Positions 25,792 through 34,554 of a stretch of 64,000 nucleotides of DNA are shown one piece after another. The stretch's first letter is position 1. Every line of letters starts with the position of its first letter. A program made the translations under genes and the position numbers. This stretch comes from an uncultured Olsenella sp. (GTDB lineage: Bacteria > Actinomycetota > Coriobacteriia > Coriobacteriales > Atopobiaceae), in NCBI GenBank assembly GCA_949291295.1, contig CASEVE010000003.1:48244-112243 (forward strand), read 5' to 3'. A model generated the notes under the pieces. The model was given only the letters and a program-made list of their open reading frames with translations, was not told where the DNA came from and did no database searches.

Positions 25792-27509
25792 ACCTCACTA
25801 TCGACGGCCGCACCGTCAGCGTTCCCGACGGGACGTCCATTCTCGATGCCGCCGCTACCGTGGGCATCAACATTCCAACGCTGTGCTACCTCAAGGACCT
25901 CAACGAGATTGGTGCCTGCCGCATCTGCGTGGTTGAGATCGAGGGCATCGACCAGCTCGTTGCCGCGTGCAACAACACCGTGCTCGAGGGCATGGTCGTG
26001 CGCACCAACAGTCCCAAGGTTCGCGTGGCGCGTCGCATGAACATGGAGCTCCTGCTTGCCACGCACGACTCCGAGTGCACGAGCTGCGTGCGCTCCGGCA
26101 ACTGCACGCTGCAGAGCCTCGCCGCCGACCTCGGCATCTCCGAGCTTCCCTACGAGAAGCGCCTCATGCACGACCCGTGGAACAAGAACTTCCCGCTCAT
26201 CCGCAACAACGACAAGTGTGTCAACTGCCTGCGCTGCATCCAGGTGTGCGAGAAGATCCAGGGGCTTGGCATCTGGGACCTCGCCAACCGCGCCACGCAC
26301 ACGAGCGTGAACGTCCGCGGCGGCATGACGATCGAGGAGTCCGACTGCACCCTCTGCGGCCAGTGCATCACGCACTGCCCGACGGGCGCCCTGCGCGAGC
26401 GTGACGACACGCAGAAGGTCTTCGACGCTCTGGCAGATCCTGACAAGGTTGTCGTGGTGCAGATCGCGCCGGCGGTGCGTGCCGCCTGGGGCGAGAGCCT
26501 CGGCCTCGCGCGCGAGGAGGCCACCGTCGGCCGCCTCGTGGCAGCGCTTCGCCAGATGGGCGTGGACTACGTCTTTGACACGGACTTCTCGGCAGACCTC
26601 ACCATCATGGAGGAGGGGACCGAGCTCCTTCACAAGCTCGCCCACAAGGACGAGAGCACCTTCCCGATGTTCACCTCCTGCTGCCCGGGCTGGGTGCGCT
26701 ACGTCAAGGCTGTGCGCCCCGAGTTCACCGACCAGCTCTCCACGTCCAAGTCTCCGGGCCAGATGTTTGGCGCCGTGACCAAGAGCTACTTTGCCGAGCT
26801 CAAGGGTATCGATCCGCACAACATCTTCTGCGTTGAGATCATGCCGTGCACGGCCAAGAAGGCCGAGGTCGCCATCCCGGTGATGAACGACGCCTGCGGC
26901 GACCCCGATGTTGACGTCTCCATTACCACACGCGAGGTCGATCGCATGATTCGCGCCGAGCACATCGACGCCACCACCCTTGCCGACGAGGATTTCGACG
27001 ATCCTCTTGGCACCGCAACGGGCGCTGGCGTCATCTTCGGCGCCACGGGTGGCGTCATGGAGGCTGCGCTGCGCACGGCCTACCACGTGGTCACCGGCGA
27101 GACCCCGCGCCCGGACGCGTTCTCCGCGGTTCGCGGCCTGGACGGCTGGAAGGAGGCCACGTTCGACTTGGCGGGTACCCCGGTGCGCGTTGCCGTGGTG
27201 AGCGGCCTGGCCAACGCGGGCAAGCTCCTCGACGCCCTTGCGGCGGGCGAGGTTGCCTACGACTTTGTCGAGGTCATGGCCTGCCCGGGCGGCTGCGCGG
27301 GCGGCGGCGGCCAGCCCATCCACGACGGCCAGGAGTTGGCCGGCGTGCGCGGCGACGTCCTCTGGGGCCTCGATCGCAGGTCCAAGCTGCGCAACTCCTA
27401 CGAGAACCCCTCCATCGTGGCGATCTATCGCGATTACCTTGAGGAGCCGCTCTCCGAGCGTGCGGAGGAGCTCCTCCACACCGACCATCACGCTTGGTCC
27501 ATGCACTGA
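25785..27509 (+). CDS. hydA: [FeFe] hydrogenase with NuoG-like N-terminus
   Basis: 574 residues. Modules in order: [2Fe-2S] domain (C34, C45, C48, C62), a His-ligated cluster (THDSECTSCVRSGNC, about 92-107), two [4Fe-4S] clusters (CVNCLRCIQVC and CTLCGQCITHCPTGA), and the H-cluster domain with TSCCPGW, MPCTAKKAE and ACPGGCAGGGG. This makes a catalytic subunit able to evolve or take up H2. It starts with GTG 7 nt inside the upstream flavoprotein, indicating a coupled two-subunit complex with NAD(P)H or ferredoxin as partner. The stop TGA is provided by a palindromic repeat. Confidence 0.95.
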   Translation: MVNLTIDGRTVSVPDGTSILDAAATVGINIPTLCYLKDLNEIGACRICVVEIEGIDQLVAACNNTVLEGMVVRTNSPKVRVARRMNMELLLATHDSECTSCVRSGNCTLQSLAADLGISELPYEKRLMHDPWNKNFPLIRNNDKCVNCLRCIQVCEKIQGLGIWDLANRATHTSVNVRGGMTIEESDCTLCGQCITHCPTGALRERDDTQKVFDALADPDKVVVVQIAPAVRAAWGESLGLAREEATVGRLVAALRQMGVDYVFDTDFSADLTIMEEGTELLHKLAHKDESTFPMFTSCCPGWVRYVKAVRPEFTDQLSTSKSPGQMFGAVTKSYFAELKGIDPHNIFCVEIMPCTAKKAEVAIPVMNDACGDPDVDVSITTREVDRMIRAEHIDATTLADEDFDDPLGTATGAGVIFGATGGVMEAALRTAYHVVTGETPRPDAFSAVRGLDGWKEATFDLAGTPVRVAVVSGLANAGKLLDALAAGEVAYDFVEVMACPGGCAGGGGQPIHDGQELAGVRGDVLWGLDRRSKLRNSYENPSIVAIYRDYLEEPLSERAEELLHTDHHAWSMH

Positions 27510-27535
27510 TACGAAGGGACAGTCCCTTCGTATCA
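27507..27535. repeat. 29-bp palindrome D at the hydrogenase stop codon
   Basis: The same perfect palindrome as at 18955-18983. Its first three bases are the hydrogenase TGA. It is followed directly by a classical terminator. Confidence 0.85.
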
Positions 27536-27537
27536 TT

Positions 27538-27580
27538 CGGGCCCGGACCGTCTACCCCCTACGGTCCGGGCCCGTTTTCT
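27538..27580 (+). terminator. Rho-independent terminator of the hydrogenase operon
   Basis: CGGGCCCGGACCGT (27538-27551), 9-nt loop, ACGGTCCGGGCCCG (27561-27574), then TTTTCT. A perfect 14-bp GC-rich stem with a U-tract. Confidence 0.9.
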
Positions 27581-27617
27581 AATACTCCCCCCGGGTATGT
27601 TTTCTTGAGGAGGCAGC

Positions 27618-29396
27618 ATGAGGAGAAGAGCCGCTTTCGTTGTTCTTGTCGCTATCTTTGGCTTTGTGATGGCGGCGCTTCCTGCCACGTCGCGCGCCGC
27701 ACTGGCCGCAAGTCAGTACGACACGGTGATCGTTGAGGGCACCGCCGACTACGATGCCGCGCAGGAGCAGCTGACCCTCACCAACGCCGAGCGCGCCAAG
27801 AAGGGCAGAGCTCCCCTGAAGATGAGCAGGTCGCTCCAGGAGACCGCCATGCGGCGCGCTGCCGAATGCGCGGTGTACTACTCCCATACGCGACCAAACG
27901 GCTCGAGCCACCTTACTGCCTTTCCCTCTTCCGGGGGATGGCGGGGCGAGAACATCGCATGTGGCTTTGCCGTCGACGCACAGAAGGTCACCACCATGTG
28001 GGTCAACAGCGCCGGTCACTATGAGAACATGCTAAGAAGCGAGTACTCCTACGTGGGCATCGGGTGCGTCCGTGTGGGCAACATAAGGTTCTGGGCTCAG
28101 GACTTTGCGGGTTCCGCCGGCAACGTTGGCTCCGGGAGCGGAACCTCCAAGGTGAGCTACACCGTATCGGTGGACTACGAAATCGTTCCGGCCAGCCGCT
28201 TCAAGATAGGAAGTCTGACTGCCATCAATCAGATCGACAATCTGCTCTCTGCGGGGGAGACGAGTCAGCTTACGGTCAGGGTGGTCTACCACAGTCCGAA
28301 CGAGTCATCCACGGTGCCCACCTCGCCGCGGGGATACACGTGGCGCTCTTCCAACACTGCGGTTGCGACCGTGGACGCCAACGGTGTGGTGCGCGCGCAA
28401 AACGTTGCGGGCGGAACGGCAACGATCAGTGCCACCTCGCCAGGAGGCCACACCTGGTCCAAGACGTTTACGATTGAGCCCAACCTCTCGGGGGCAACCG
28501 TTGCCAAGATTGCGGACAAGACGTACACGGGTCAGCCCATAACGGTTCACCCTACCGTCACCTTGGGTAACCGGACGCTCGTCGAGGGCACGGATTACGA
28601 GATTGAGTACCCTTCGCTTGCCTGGCAGTATACCGACGTGGGAACGGTCACGATCACAATCCGGGGTCGCGGTGAGTTTGAAGGCTCAGCTACTACGGCA
28701 ACGTATCGAATCGTTCCGAGGGACCTGGGCTCCGCCACGGTCTCTCTGAACTCCTACCAGCCCGATCCTTCCAAGCCGGCGTTCACGTTGATGCTGAACG
28801 GAAGAAGGCTCTTCAGCGACGTGGACTATGACGTTACCTATATGGACGGACCTGAGCCAGATACGATCCTTGCCGTTGCTGTGGGCAAGGGAAACTATAC
28901 GGGACGGTTGGGGGTTCTCTTTGAGCCCAAGGATTCCGGGCAGACAACCTCTCCCGGCGGCACCACCGGCTCCACGTCACAGTCCACGGCGAGAATAACG
29001 ATGTATCGCCTCTACAACCAGTGGACCGGCGAGCACTTCTACACCGCCTCCGCGACCGAGCGCAGCCGGCTCGTCGACGTGGGGTGGGACTACGAGGGCG
29101 TTGGCTGGTACGCGCCAAAGTCGGGCGATCCGGTCTACCGTCTCTACAATCCGTATGCCGAGGGTGGAGATCACCACTATACAAGAGACCTAGGTGAGTA
29201 CCGCACTCTGCAGAAGCTTGGCTGGCGAGCCGAGGGGACCGGCTGGTACTCCGGCGGCAGCGTTGCTGTCTATCGTCAGTACAACCCCAATGCCACAACA
29301 GGTACGCACAACTACACGACATCAGTCGCAGAGAACAACGCGCTTGTTGATTATGGCTGGAGAGGCGAGGGAATCGCTTGGTATGCCGTCAAATAA
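27618..29396 (+). CDS. Secreted CAP-domain protein with Ig-like and DUF5648-type repeats
   Basis: 592 residues with a cleavable signal peptide (residues 1-30, basic then VVLVAIFGFVMAALP, then AALAA). Residues about 45-165 are a CAP/SCP domain (LTLTNAERAKKGRAPLKMSRSL, YYSHTRPNGSS, GENIA, GHYENMLRSEYSYVGIG). Residues 190-300 read as a BIG2-type Ig domain (WRSSNTAVATVDANGVVRA, SATSPGGHTWSKTF) and 300-440 as surface repeats. The C-terminus carries DUF5648-like repeats (MYRLYNQWTGEHFYTA, YRLYNPYAEGGDHHYT, YRQYNPNATTGTHNYT) that bind cell-wall or glycan targets in some Gram-positives. GGAGG before the ATG. A paralogue follows at once. Confidence 0.85.
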   Translation: MRRRAAFVVLVAIFGFVMAALPATSRAALAASQYDTVIVEGTADYDAAQEQLTLTNAERAKKGRAPLKMSRSLQETAMRRAAECAVYYSHTRPNGSSHLTAFPSSGGWRGENIACGFAVDAQKVTTMWVNSAGHYENMLRSEYSYVGIGCVRVGNIRFWAQDFAGSAGNVGSGSGTSKVSYTVSVDYEIVPASRFKIGSLTAINQIDNLLSAGETSQLTVRVVYHSPNESSTVPTSPRGYTWRSSNTAVATVDANGVVRAQNVAGGTATISATSPGGHTWSKTFTIEPNLSGATVAKIADKTYTGQPITVHPTVTLGNRTLVEGTDYEIEYPSLAWQYTDVGTVTITIRGRGEFEGSATTATYRIVPRDLGSATVSLNSYQPDPSKPAFTLMLNGRRLFSDVDYDVTYMDGPEPDTILAVAVGKGNYTGRLGVLFEPKDSGQTTSPGGTTGSTSQSTARITMYRLYNQWTGEHFYTASATERSRLVDVGWDYEGVGWYAPKSGDPVYRLYNPYAEGGDHHYTRDLGEYRTLQKLGWRAEGTGWYSGGSVAVYRQYNPNATTGTHNYTTSVAENNALVDYGWRGEGIAWYAVK

Positions 29397-29423
29397 ACCG
29401 GCCTTGTGATGCTTGGAGACGCT

Positions 29424-31169
29424 ATGAGAAAGCTGCTGTGCGGCCTTGCTTCTGTGATGGTCGTTCTTCTCGCCCTGTTTGTTGCGCCGGTAACGTCGGT
29501 AGCGGCACAGGCGTACGACTACGTTACCCTTGAGGGGACGGCCGACTACGCTCGCGCTGACGAGCAGTTCAGGCTTCTGAATGCCGAGCGCGCCAAGGTG
29601 GGTGCTCGCTCTCTCAGGATGAGCTTGGACCTCCAGAGAATGGCAATGAAGCGCGCTGCGGAGATTGCGGTGTACTACGACCACACGCGTCCGGACGGCT
29701 CGAGTTGGAGCACGCTTCTGCCCACCTCTGCCACAGGACTGAAGGGTGAGAACATCGCAGCGGGTACCGATGCGGCCGAAGGCGTCACAAACCAGTGGAT
29801 GAACAGCTCGGGCCACCGCGAGAACATGCTCAACTCCGAGTACGCCTACGTGGGCATAGGTTGCTTCACCATCGACGACACCACGTACTGGGTTCAGAAC
29901 TTTGCTACGAGCGTTGGTGGCAACACAATTATGGGCGGCGGCCCCACGTCGGAGACCTACACCATTCGCATCAGCCGCTCCATGGTGCCCAGGAGCAGCA
30001 TGAGCTTGGTTTCTGATACCCAGTCGTACTCCCTGGCTTCTGGAGACTCTTGCAACCTTGTCGTGAGGCTTCGCAACCCGCACTTCTCCACGGTCTACGG
30101 CATCACGGTGGACACAAAGCCAGGTGGCTACGCATGGACGTCCTCAAATACGTCCGTTGTTTCGGTTGACGTAGGCGGCAGGGTTACCGCCCATGCATCT
30201 CAGGGCGGAAGCGCAACCATCACGGCAACCTCTCCTGGTGGGTACAGTTGGTCGAGGACGTTTGTGGTGAAGAGGAACATCTCGGCGGTAAGCGTGGCAA
30301 ACATTCCCAACCAGACCTATACCGGAAGCGCCATCAAGGTGAGCCCGGTTGTCACATATGCGGGCGAGAGGCTTGTGGAGAAGGAAGATTACTCCATCAT
30401 CTATCCCATGAACTCGCGTGACTACACCAACGTGGGAACGGTCACGATCACCCTGAATGGCATAGGAACGTATTCGGGCACAAAGAAGGTCACGTACAAG
30501 ATCGTACCCCGTAGCCTGGGCGGGGCGTCTGTCTCGGGCATTCCCGCGCAGGCCTATACGGGCAAAGAGATCACGCCGCGTGTCACGCTGTATCTTGACG
30601 GCAAGCAGGTTCAGGGAACGTCGTATACCGTGCGCTACGAGAACAACGTTCAGCCGGGAACGGCCTCGGTCATCATTACCGGCACGGGCAACTACACGGG
30701 TACGATTCGCACGTCCTTCTCGATTAAGGGAGCATCTTCGGGAGACACTTCCACCAAACAGGCGATGCATCGCCTGTACAACAAGTGGACCGGCGAGCAC
30801 TTCTACACGGCGCAGGCCAACGAGCGAGACGAGCTTGTCAAGGTGGGTTGGACCTACGAGGGAGTTGGCTGGTATGCACCAAGCACGGGCGAGAGGGTTT
30901 ACCGCCTTTACAACCGCTTTGTAGAGGGCGGCGACCACCATTACACCATGAGCGAGGACGAGTATGAGTCCCTCTGGCGTCTTGGTTGGCGGCAGGAGGG
31001 CCTCGCTTGGCGCTCCGCCGACAAGAGCTCCGGCATTCCGGTGTATCGCCAGTACAACCCCTATGCCACGACTGGTACGCACAACTACACCCCAAACAAG
31101 GCAGAAAACGACGCGCTTGTGAGAGCCGGTTGGCGTGAAGAGGGCATTGCCTGGTACGGCGTGCGATAG
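29424..31169 (+). CDS. Secreted CAP-domain paralogue
   Basis: 581 residues, the same architecture as the gene 28 bp upstream: signal peptide (MRKLLCGLASVMVVLLALFV), CAP domain (LLNAERAKVGARSLRMS, YYDHTRPDGSS, GENIAAG, GHRENMLNSEYAYVGIG), BIG2-type repeats (WTSSNTSVVSVDVGGRVTA) and three DUF5648-like C-terminal repeats. The ATG at 29424 is taken because GGAG lies 6 nt before it; an ATG at 29406 has no ribosome site. It is a recent tandem duplicate that has diverged mainly in the linker regions. Confidence 0.85.
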   Translation: MRKLLCGLASVMVVLLALFVAPVTSVAAQAYDYVTLEGTADYARADEQFRLLNAERAKVGARSLRMSLDLQRMAMKRAAEIAVYYDHTRPDGSSWSTLLPTSATGLKGENIAAGTDAAEGVTNQWMNSSGHRENMLNSEYAYVGIGCFTIDDTTYWVQNFATSVGGNTIMGGGPTSETYTIRISRSMVPRSSMSLVSDTQSYSLASGDSCNLVVRLRNPHFSTVYGITVDTKPGGYAWTSSNTSVVSVDVGGRVTAHASQGGSATITATSPGGYSWSRTFVVKRNISAVSVANIPNQTYTGSAIKVSPVVTYAGERLVEKEDYSIIYPMNSRDYTNVGTVTITLNGIGTYSGTKKVTYKIVPRSLGGASVSGIPAQAYTGKEITPRVTLYLDGKQVQGTSYTVRYENNVQPGTASVIITGTGNYTGTIRTSFSIKGASSGDTSTKQAMHRLYNKWTGEHFYTAQANERDELVKVGWTYEGVGWYAPSTGERVYRLYNRFVEGGDHHYTMSEDEYESLWRLGWRQEGLAWRSADKSSGIPVYRQYNPYATTGTHNYTPNKAENDALVRAGWREEGIAWYGVR

Positions 31170-31172
31170 CGG

Positions 31173-33575
31173 TTAGGGAAGAGCGCGTCGAGTCCATTCG
31201 GCAACGCGTGCCTTCATTCCTGCCACATCGAGCACACCCTCGGCAAAGCCCTTACGAATGAGGCTCTCGGGCACAAGTTCGTCGTACTTCTCAAAGTAGG
31301 GGATCTCTGCCGGGTAGAGGAGCTCGTTTGGGTCTTCCAGGCGCTCCGCGGCATCGCACACTACCGAGAAGAACGCGTGCTCGTCCTCCCGCATCACAAA
31401 GGTGATGAAGTAGGGGCGAGAAGAGCTGAACGCCTTGATGCCAAGCTCGTCTGCGCACTTGATCTTGATGAGGCGCTCCAGGGCGAGAAACGCGTAGCTT
31501 CCGAGCCAGGGGAGCAGGCACCACATGGTCTGCTCCTTATCGTTCTCGCCAAGGCAGATGAGGGGTCCGTCCGTGAGGTGCGAGCTCTCTGCGACATGAC
31601 GCGCCTGGCGCAGGCGCGCCCGTGCGTGAGACATGAGGTAGGGGTAGGCGGCGTGCTCCTCCAGCGCGCGGCGCATCCGCTCGAGCACGCGCGTGTTTAC
31701 GTCTCCGGCAACCTCGCCAAAGTACGCGGGCACCTTGCCCTTGACCTGGGTCACGTAGAGCAGGTGGCGCTCGTGGTCCACCTCGTCGACAATCCACACG
31801 TGTCCCGCAATGGCCACCTTCTCCCCGGGTGGGGGCGGGGCACAGAGGGTGCCAATCTCCGTGGAGTCGCTCCTCACGGTGTACTCCACGTTTTCCTGGA
31901 ACACTGCGAAGAACTTGTACGAACTGGTGACGCGCTCGCCCGTGAGGCCCACGATGAGGCCTCCGCCCTCGGTTTGCTCCACAAAGTCATTGCGGATGAG
32001 GTGGCGCAGGAGCTCTCGGAAGTCATCTGTGCTCACGCGGTGGAAGTAGGTGAGCGTGAGCACCCGGCTTGCTAGCTGTGCAGGTGAGAGCTCCCCCTCG
32101 GAGGCGAGAATGGCGAGCGTCTGGTGACAGAGCAGGCTGTAGGGGAGACGGTCGAGCCGCGGCGGCTCCACCCATCGCTCCTCTCGATAGAGCTGCACGA
32201 GGGCGATGCCCTGCAGGAGCTTCCACGGAATGGTCTCGGGCAGCAGCGTGCGCGGCTCGGGCTGATCCTCGCGCATGACAAACCACATCTCGGGAGGCTG
32301 CTCTCGTCTTCCTGTGCGCCCCATGCGCTGCAGGAAGCTCGAGACGGTAAACGGCGCATCAATCTGGAATGCCCGCTCGAGCCGCCCGATGTCCACCCCC
32401 AGCTCCAGCGTGGACGTGGCGACGATGCTCATGTCCGAGGCATCGTCTCGCATCTGCTCCTCGGCGCTCTCGCGGATGGCAGCAGACAGGTTGCCGTGAT
32501 GGATGAGGAACCGGTCCGGCTCCCCATTGAACTCACAGTACGCCCGCAGCGTGGTGCAGACCTCCTCAGCTTCCTCACGCGAGTTGGAGAAGATCAGGCA
32601 CTTGCGCCCTCTCGTGTGCTCGAAGATATAGCCCATGCCGGGGTCTGCGTTCCCGGGAGCTCGGTCCGTGGGATCCTCCGAAGGGCCTGGCATTACCTCC
32701 GTGCTCAAACAGTCCTGCTCGCACGGACATGCCACTGGCATGTCCGGCTCGTGCGGAACTGCGCGCGGAGGTAATGCCAGGCCCTGCAGCGAGTCATCCT
32801 CAGATTCCACCTCGAGAACGTCGGCATCGACCATTTTTCTCGTGGCGTGGGGTTGGCCCTCGTCGGCTTGGGGGTCGGATGTGTAGAAGTGCTCCATTGA
32901 GATGCGCCAGGTGCGCGGGGGCTCCTCTATGCGGGGAATCACGCAGTTGCGACCGGTTCCCGCGGCGAGAAACGCGCCCACGGCCTCCGGGTCCCCGATG
33001 GTTGCGGAGAGGCCGATGCGGCGCGGCTGGACGCCCGCGATTCTCGCCAGGCGCTCGATGAGGCAGAGGCACTGGCCGCCACGATCCTGCCTCAGCAGGG
33101 CGTGCACCTCGTCTATGACCACGTAGCGCAGGTCGCAGAAGAGCTTTGCCACGGCCGCGTGGCGGCGCACGAGCATGGCCTCGAGGGACTCCGGCGTGAT
33201 CTGCAGAATGCCGGAAGGCTTCTTCATGAGCTTGGCCTTGTGCGAGGAGGAGACGTCTCCGTGCCAGTGCCAGACGGGGATGTCTGCCTCCTCGCAGAGC
33301 TCCTCGAGACGGTAGAACTGGTCGTTGATGAGTGCCTTGGTGGGGCCGATGTAGAGGGCGCCTACGGAGGCGGGCGGATTCTCCCAGAACTCTGAGAGGA
33401 TGGGGAAGAAGGCGGCCTCGGTCTTGCCGGATGCCGTGGAGGCACACAGCAGCACGTGGTCGTCCGTGTCGAAGATGGCCTCTCCGGCCGCCACTTGAAT
33501 CCCGCGCAGGTTCTCCCATGCGTGCGAAAAGATGAACTCCTGCACAAACGGCGCGTACCTGTCAAAGATGCCCAT
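31173..33575 (-). CDS. sngC: Lhr-like DEAD/DEAH-box helicase, Shango SngC-like
   Basis: 800 residues. The superfamily 2 motifs are complete: STASGKTEAAFF (I), TPESLEAM (Ib), VIDEVHALL (II, DEVH), GLSATIGDP (III), TLELGVDIGRL (V), QRMGRTGRR (VI), followed by a long Lhr-type C-terminal part. Residues about 264-297 (LALPPRAVPHEPDMPV and onward) are encoded by a 102-bp palindromic element in frame. With the ATPase at 34551 and TerB protein at 37594 it makes the three components of the Shango anti-phage system; the symbol follows that system and is an inference from gene content. A ribosome site GAAGGAGG precedes the ATG. Confidence 0.78.
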   Translation of the reverse strand: MGIFDRYAPFVQEFIFSHAWENLRGIQVAAGEAIFDTDDHVLLCASTASGKTEAAFFPILSEFWENPPASVGALYIGPTKALINDQFYRLEELCEEADIPVWHWHGDVSSSHKAKLMKKPSGILQITPESLEAMLVRRHAAVAKLFCDLRYVVIDEVHALLRQDRGGQCLCLIERLARIAGVQPRRIGLSATIGDPEAVGAFLAAGTGRNCVIPRIEEPPRTWRISMEHFYTSDPQADEGQPHATRKMVDADVLEVESEDDSLQGLALPPRAVPHEPDMPVACPCEQDCLSTEVMPGPSEDPTDRAPGNADPGMGYIFEHTRGRKCLIFSNSREEAEEVCTTLRAYCEFNGEPDRFLIHHGNLSAAIRESAEEQMRDDASDMSIVATSTLELGVDIGRLERAFQIDAPFTVSSFLQRMGRTGRREQPPEMWFVMREDQPEPRTLLPETIPWKLLQGIALVQLYREERWVEPPRLDRLPYSLLCHQTLAILASEGELSPAQLASRVLTLTYFHRVSTDDFRELLRHLIRNDFVEQTEGGGLIVGLTGERVTSSYKFFAVFQENVEYTVRSDSTEIGTLCAPPPPGEKVAIAGHVWIVDEVDHERHLLYVTQVKGKVPAYFGEVAGDVNTRVLERMRRALEEHAAYPYLMSHARARLRQARHVAESSHLTDGPLICLGENDKEQTMWCLLPWLGSYAFLALERLIKIKCADELGIKAFSSSRPYFITFVMREDEHAFFSVVCDAAERLEDPNELLYPAEIPYFEKYDELVPESLIRKGFAEGVLDVAGMKARVAEWTRRALP
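32683..32784. repeat. 102-bp palindromic element inside the Shango helicase gene
   Basis: Outer 19-nt arms are perfect (GGGCCTGGCATTACCTCCG at 32683-32701; its complement at 32766-32784). The centre has a second palindrome CGGACATGCCA, C, TGGCATGTCCG. The length is 34 codons, so the frame is kept. It lies between the helicase's N-lobe and C-lobe motifs, where an exposed loop would be tolerated. Confidence 0.85.
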
Positions 33576-33616
33576 TGCGACCTCCTTCCCATAATGGTCA
33601 GTATACGAACAAATGT

Positions 33617-33666
33617 TTGTTGATGCAAGCGGAAAGAGTATAATCTGCTAGCAATTTCTGCTAGCA
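33617..33666 (+). promoter_or_regulatory. Promoter and operator of the toxin-antitoxin pair
   Basis: TTGTTG (33617-33622), 16-bp spacer, consensus TATAAT (33639-33644). Two direct copies of TCTGCTAGCA (33644-33653 and 33657-33666), each containing the palindrome GCTAGC, lie at and just after the -10. This placement fits repression by the antitoxin. Confidence 0.75.
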
Positions 33667-33691
33667 TGTGCTTTACAAAGAAAGGACCAAC

Positions 33692-34063
33692 ATGGATGCT
33701 GCCATTGCCCAAGTTAACGCGCGCATAGACGCCAGCCTCAAGACTGCGGGAGACGCTGCTCTTGCCAAGGCGGGGCTCACACCCACTAAGGCAATCCGAG
33801 GCCTGTGGCAGCGTTTTGCGGAGCTTGCGGACCGACCTGAGAAGATCAGGGAGCTCGTCGAGTCGCGCGACGTGCTTGCCTCTGCTGAGCGATCTAAGCA
33901 AGAGCGCAAGCTCAGCTTGGCGCAGGAAGGGTCGGCAATTGTCTTGCGGTCGCTGGCCGAGCGGGGCGTAGTGGTGCCGGAGGGGTTTGAGGAGCTTTCT
34001 TATGAGGAGCTGCGGGAGCAGGTTCTGCTCGAGCGCCTGCGCGAGAGGGGGCTGGACGCATGA
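33692..34063 (+). CDS. RelB/DinJ-type antitoxin
   Basis: 123 residues. The N-terminus (MDAAIAQVNARIDASLKTAGDAALAKAGLTPTKAIRGLWQRFAE) is the ribbon-helix-helix fold of RelB/DinJ antitoxins. The rest is an acidic and charged helical tail that should wrap the toxin. AAAGGACC lies before the ATG. The stop overlaps the toxin start (ATGA), giving the classic type II order of antitoxin first. It should autorepress through the repeats at 33644-33666. Confidence 0.85.
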   Translation: MDAAIAQVNARIDASLKTAGDAALAKAGLTPTKAIRGLWQRFAELADRPEKIRELVESRDVLASAERSKQERKLSLAQEGSAIVLRSLAERGVVVPEGFEELSYEELREQVLLERLRERGLDA

Positions 34064-34554
34064 GCCAACAGCTTGCGCTGCTCTTGGATACCAACGTCTG
34101 GCTTGACTACTACCTCCCGTGGGGAAGCGGCCACGCAGTGGCGCAGCGGCTCATAGTAAGCGCGTTCGAGCAAAATCAGACGCTCGCGTACGCCGTTCCG
34201 TCCATCAAGGACGTCTTCTACATGGTGACAGCGGAGCACAAGCGCGCCGAGCGAGCCGCAACGGGGACTCTTTCCGAGCCGGCGGCTCGGGCTGCAACTG
34301 TTACGGCATGGGGATGCGTCAACAACATGCAGGAGATTGCCACCGCCATTCCCCTTGACCACACGGACGTATGGATGGCCTCCAAGCAGCGCGCCCTTCA
34401 CGGGGACTTTGAGGACGATTTGGTCATCGTCGCGGCCATGCGTGGCAAGGCTGATTATCTTGTGACCAACGACGACGCGCTGCTGCGACACTGCCCCGTT
34501 GCGGCGCTGAGCGCGTCTGACATGTGCACGGTACTCGAGCAACTAGACAGCTAG
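34060..34554 (+). CDS. PIN-domain toxin (predicted ribonuclease)
   Basis: 164 residues of the PIN/VapC-like fold: LLLDTNVWLDYYLP (first catalytic Asp), an acidic site in HGDFEDDLVIVAAM, and VTNDDALLRH (last Asp). PIN toxins cut RNA and are neutralised by the upstream antitoxin. It is coupled to the antitoxin by a 4-nt overlap, and its stop overlaps the stop of the convergent ATPase by 4 nt. The pair runs opposite to the surrounding Shango genes and looks inserted between them. Confidence 0.85.
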   Translation: MSQQLALLLDTNVWLDYYLPWGSGHAVAQRLIVSAFEQNQTLAYAVPSIKDVFYMVTAEHKRAERAATGTLSEPAARAATVTAWGCVNNMQEIATAIPLDHTDVWMASKQRALHGDFEDDLVIVAAMRGKADYLVTNDDALLRHCPVAALSASDMCTVLEQLDS

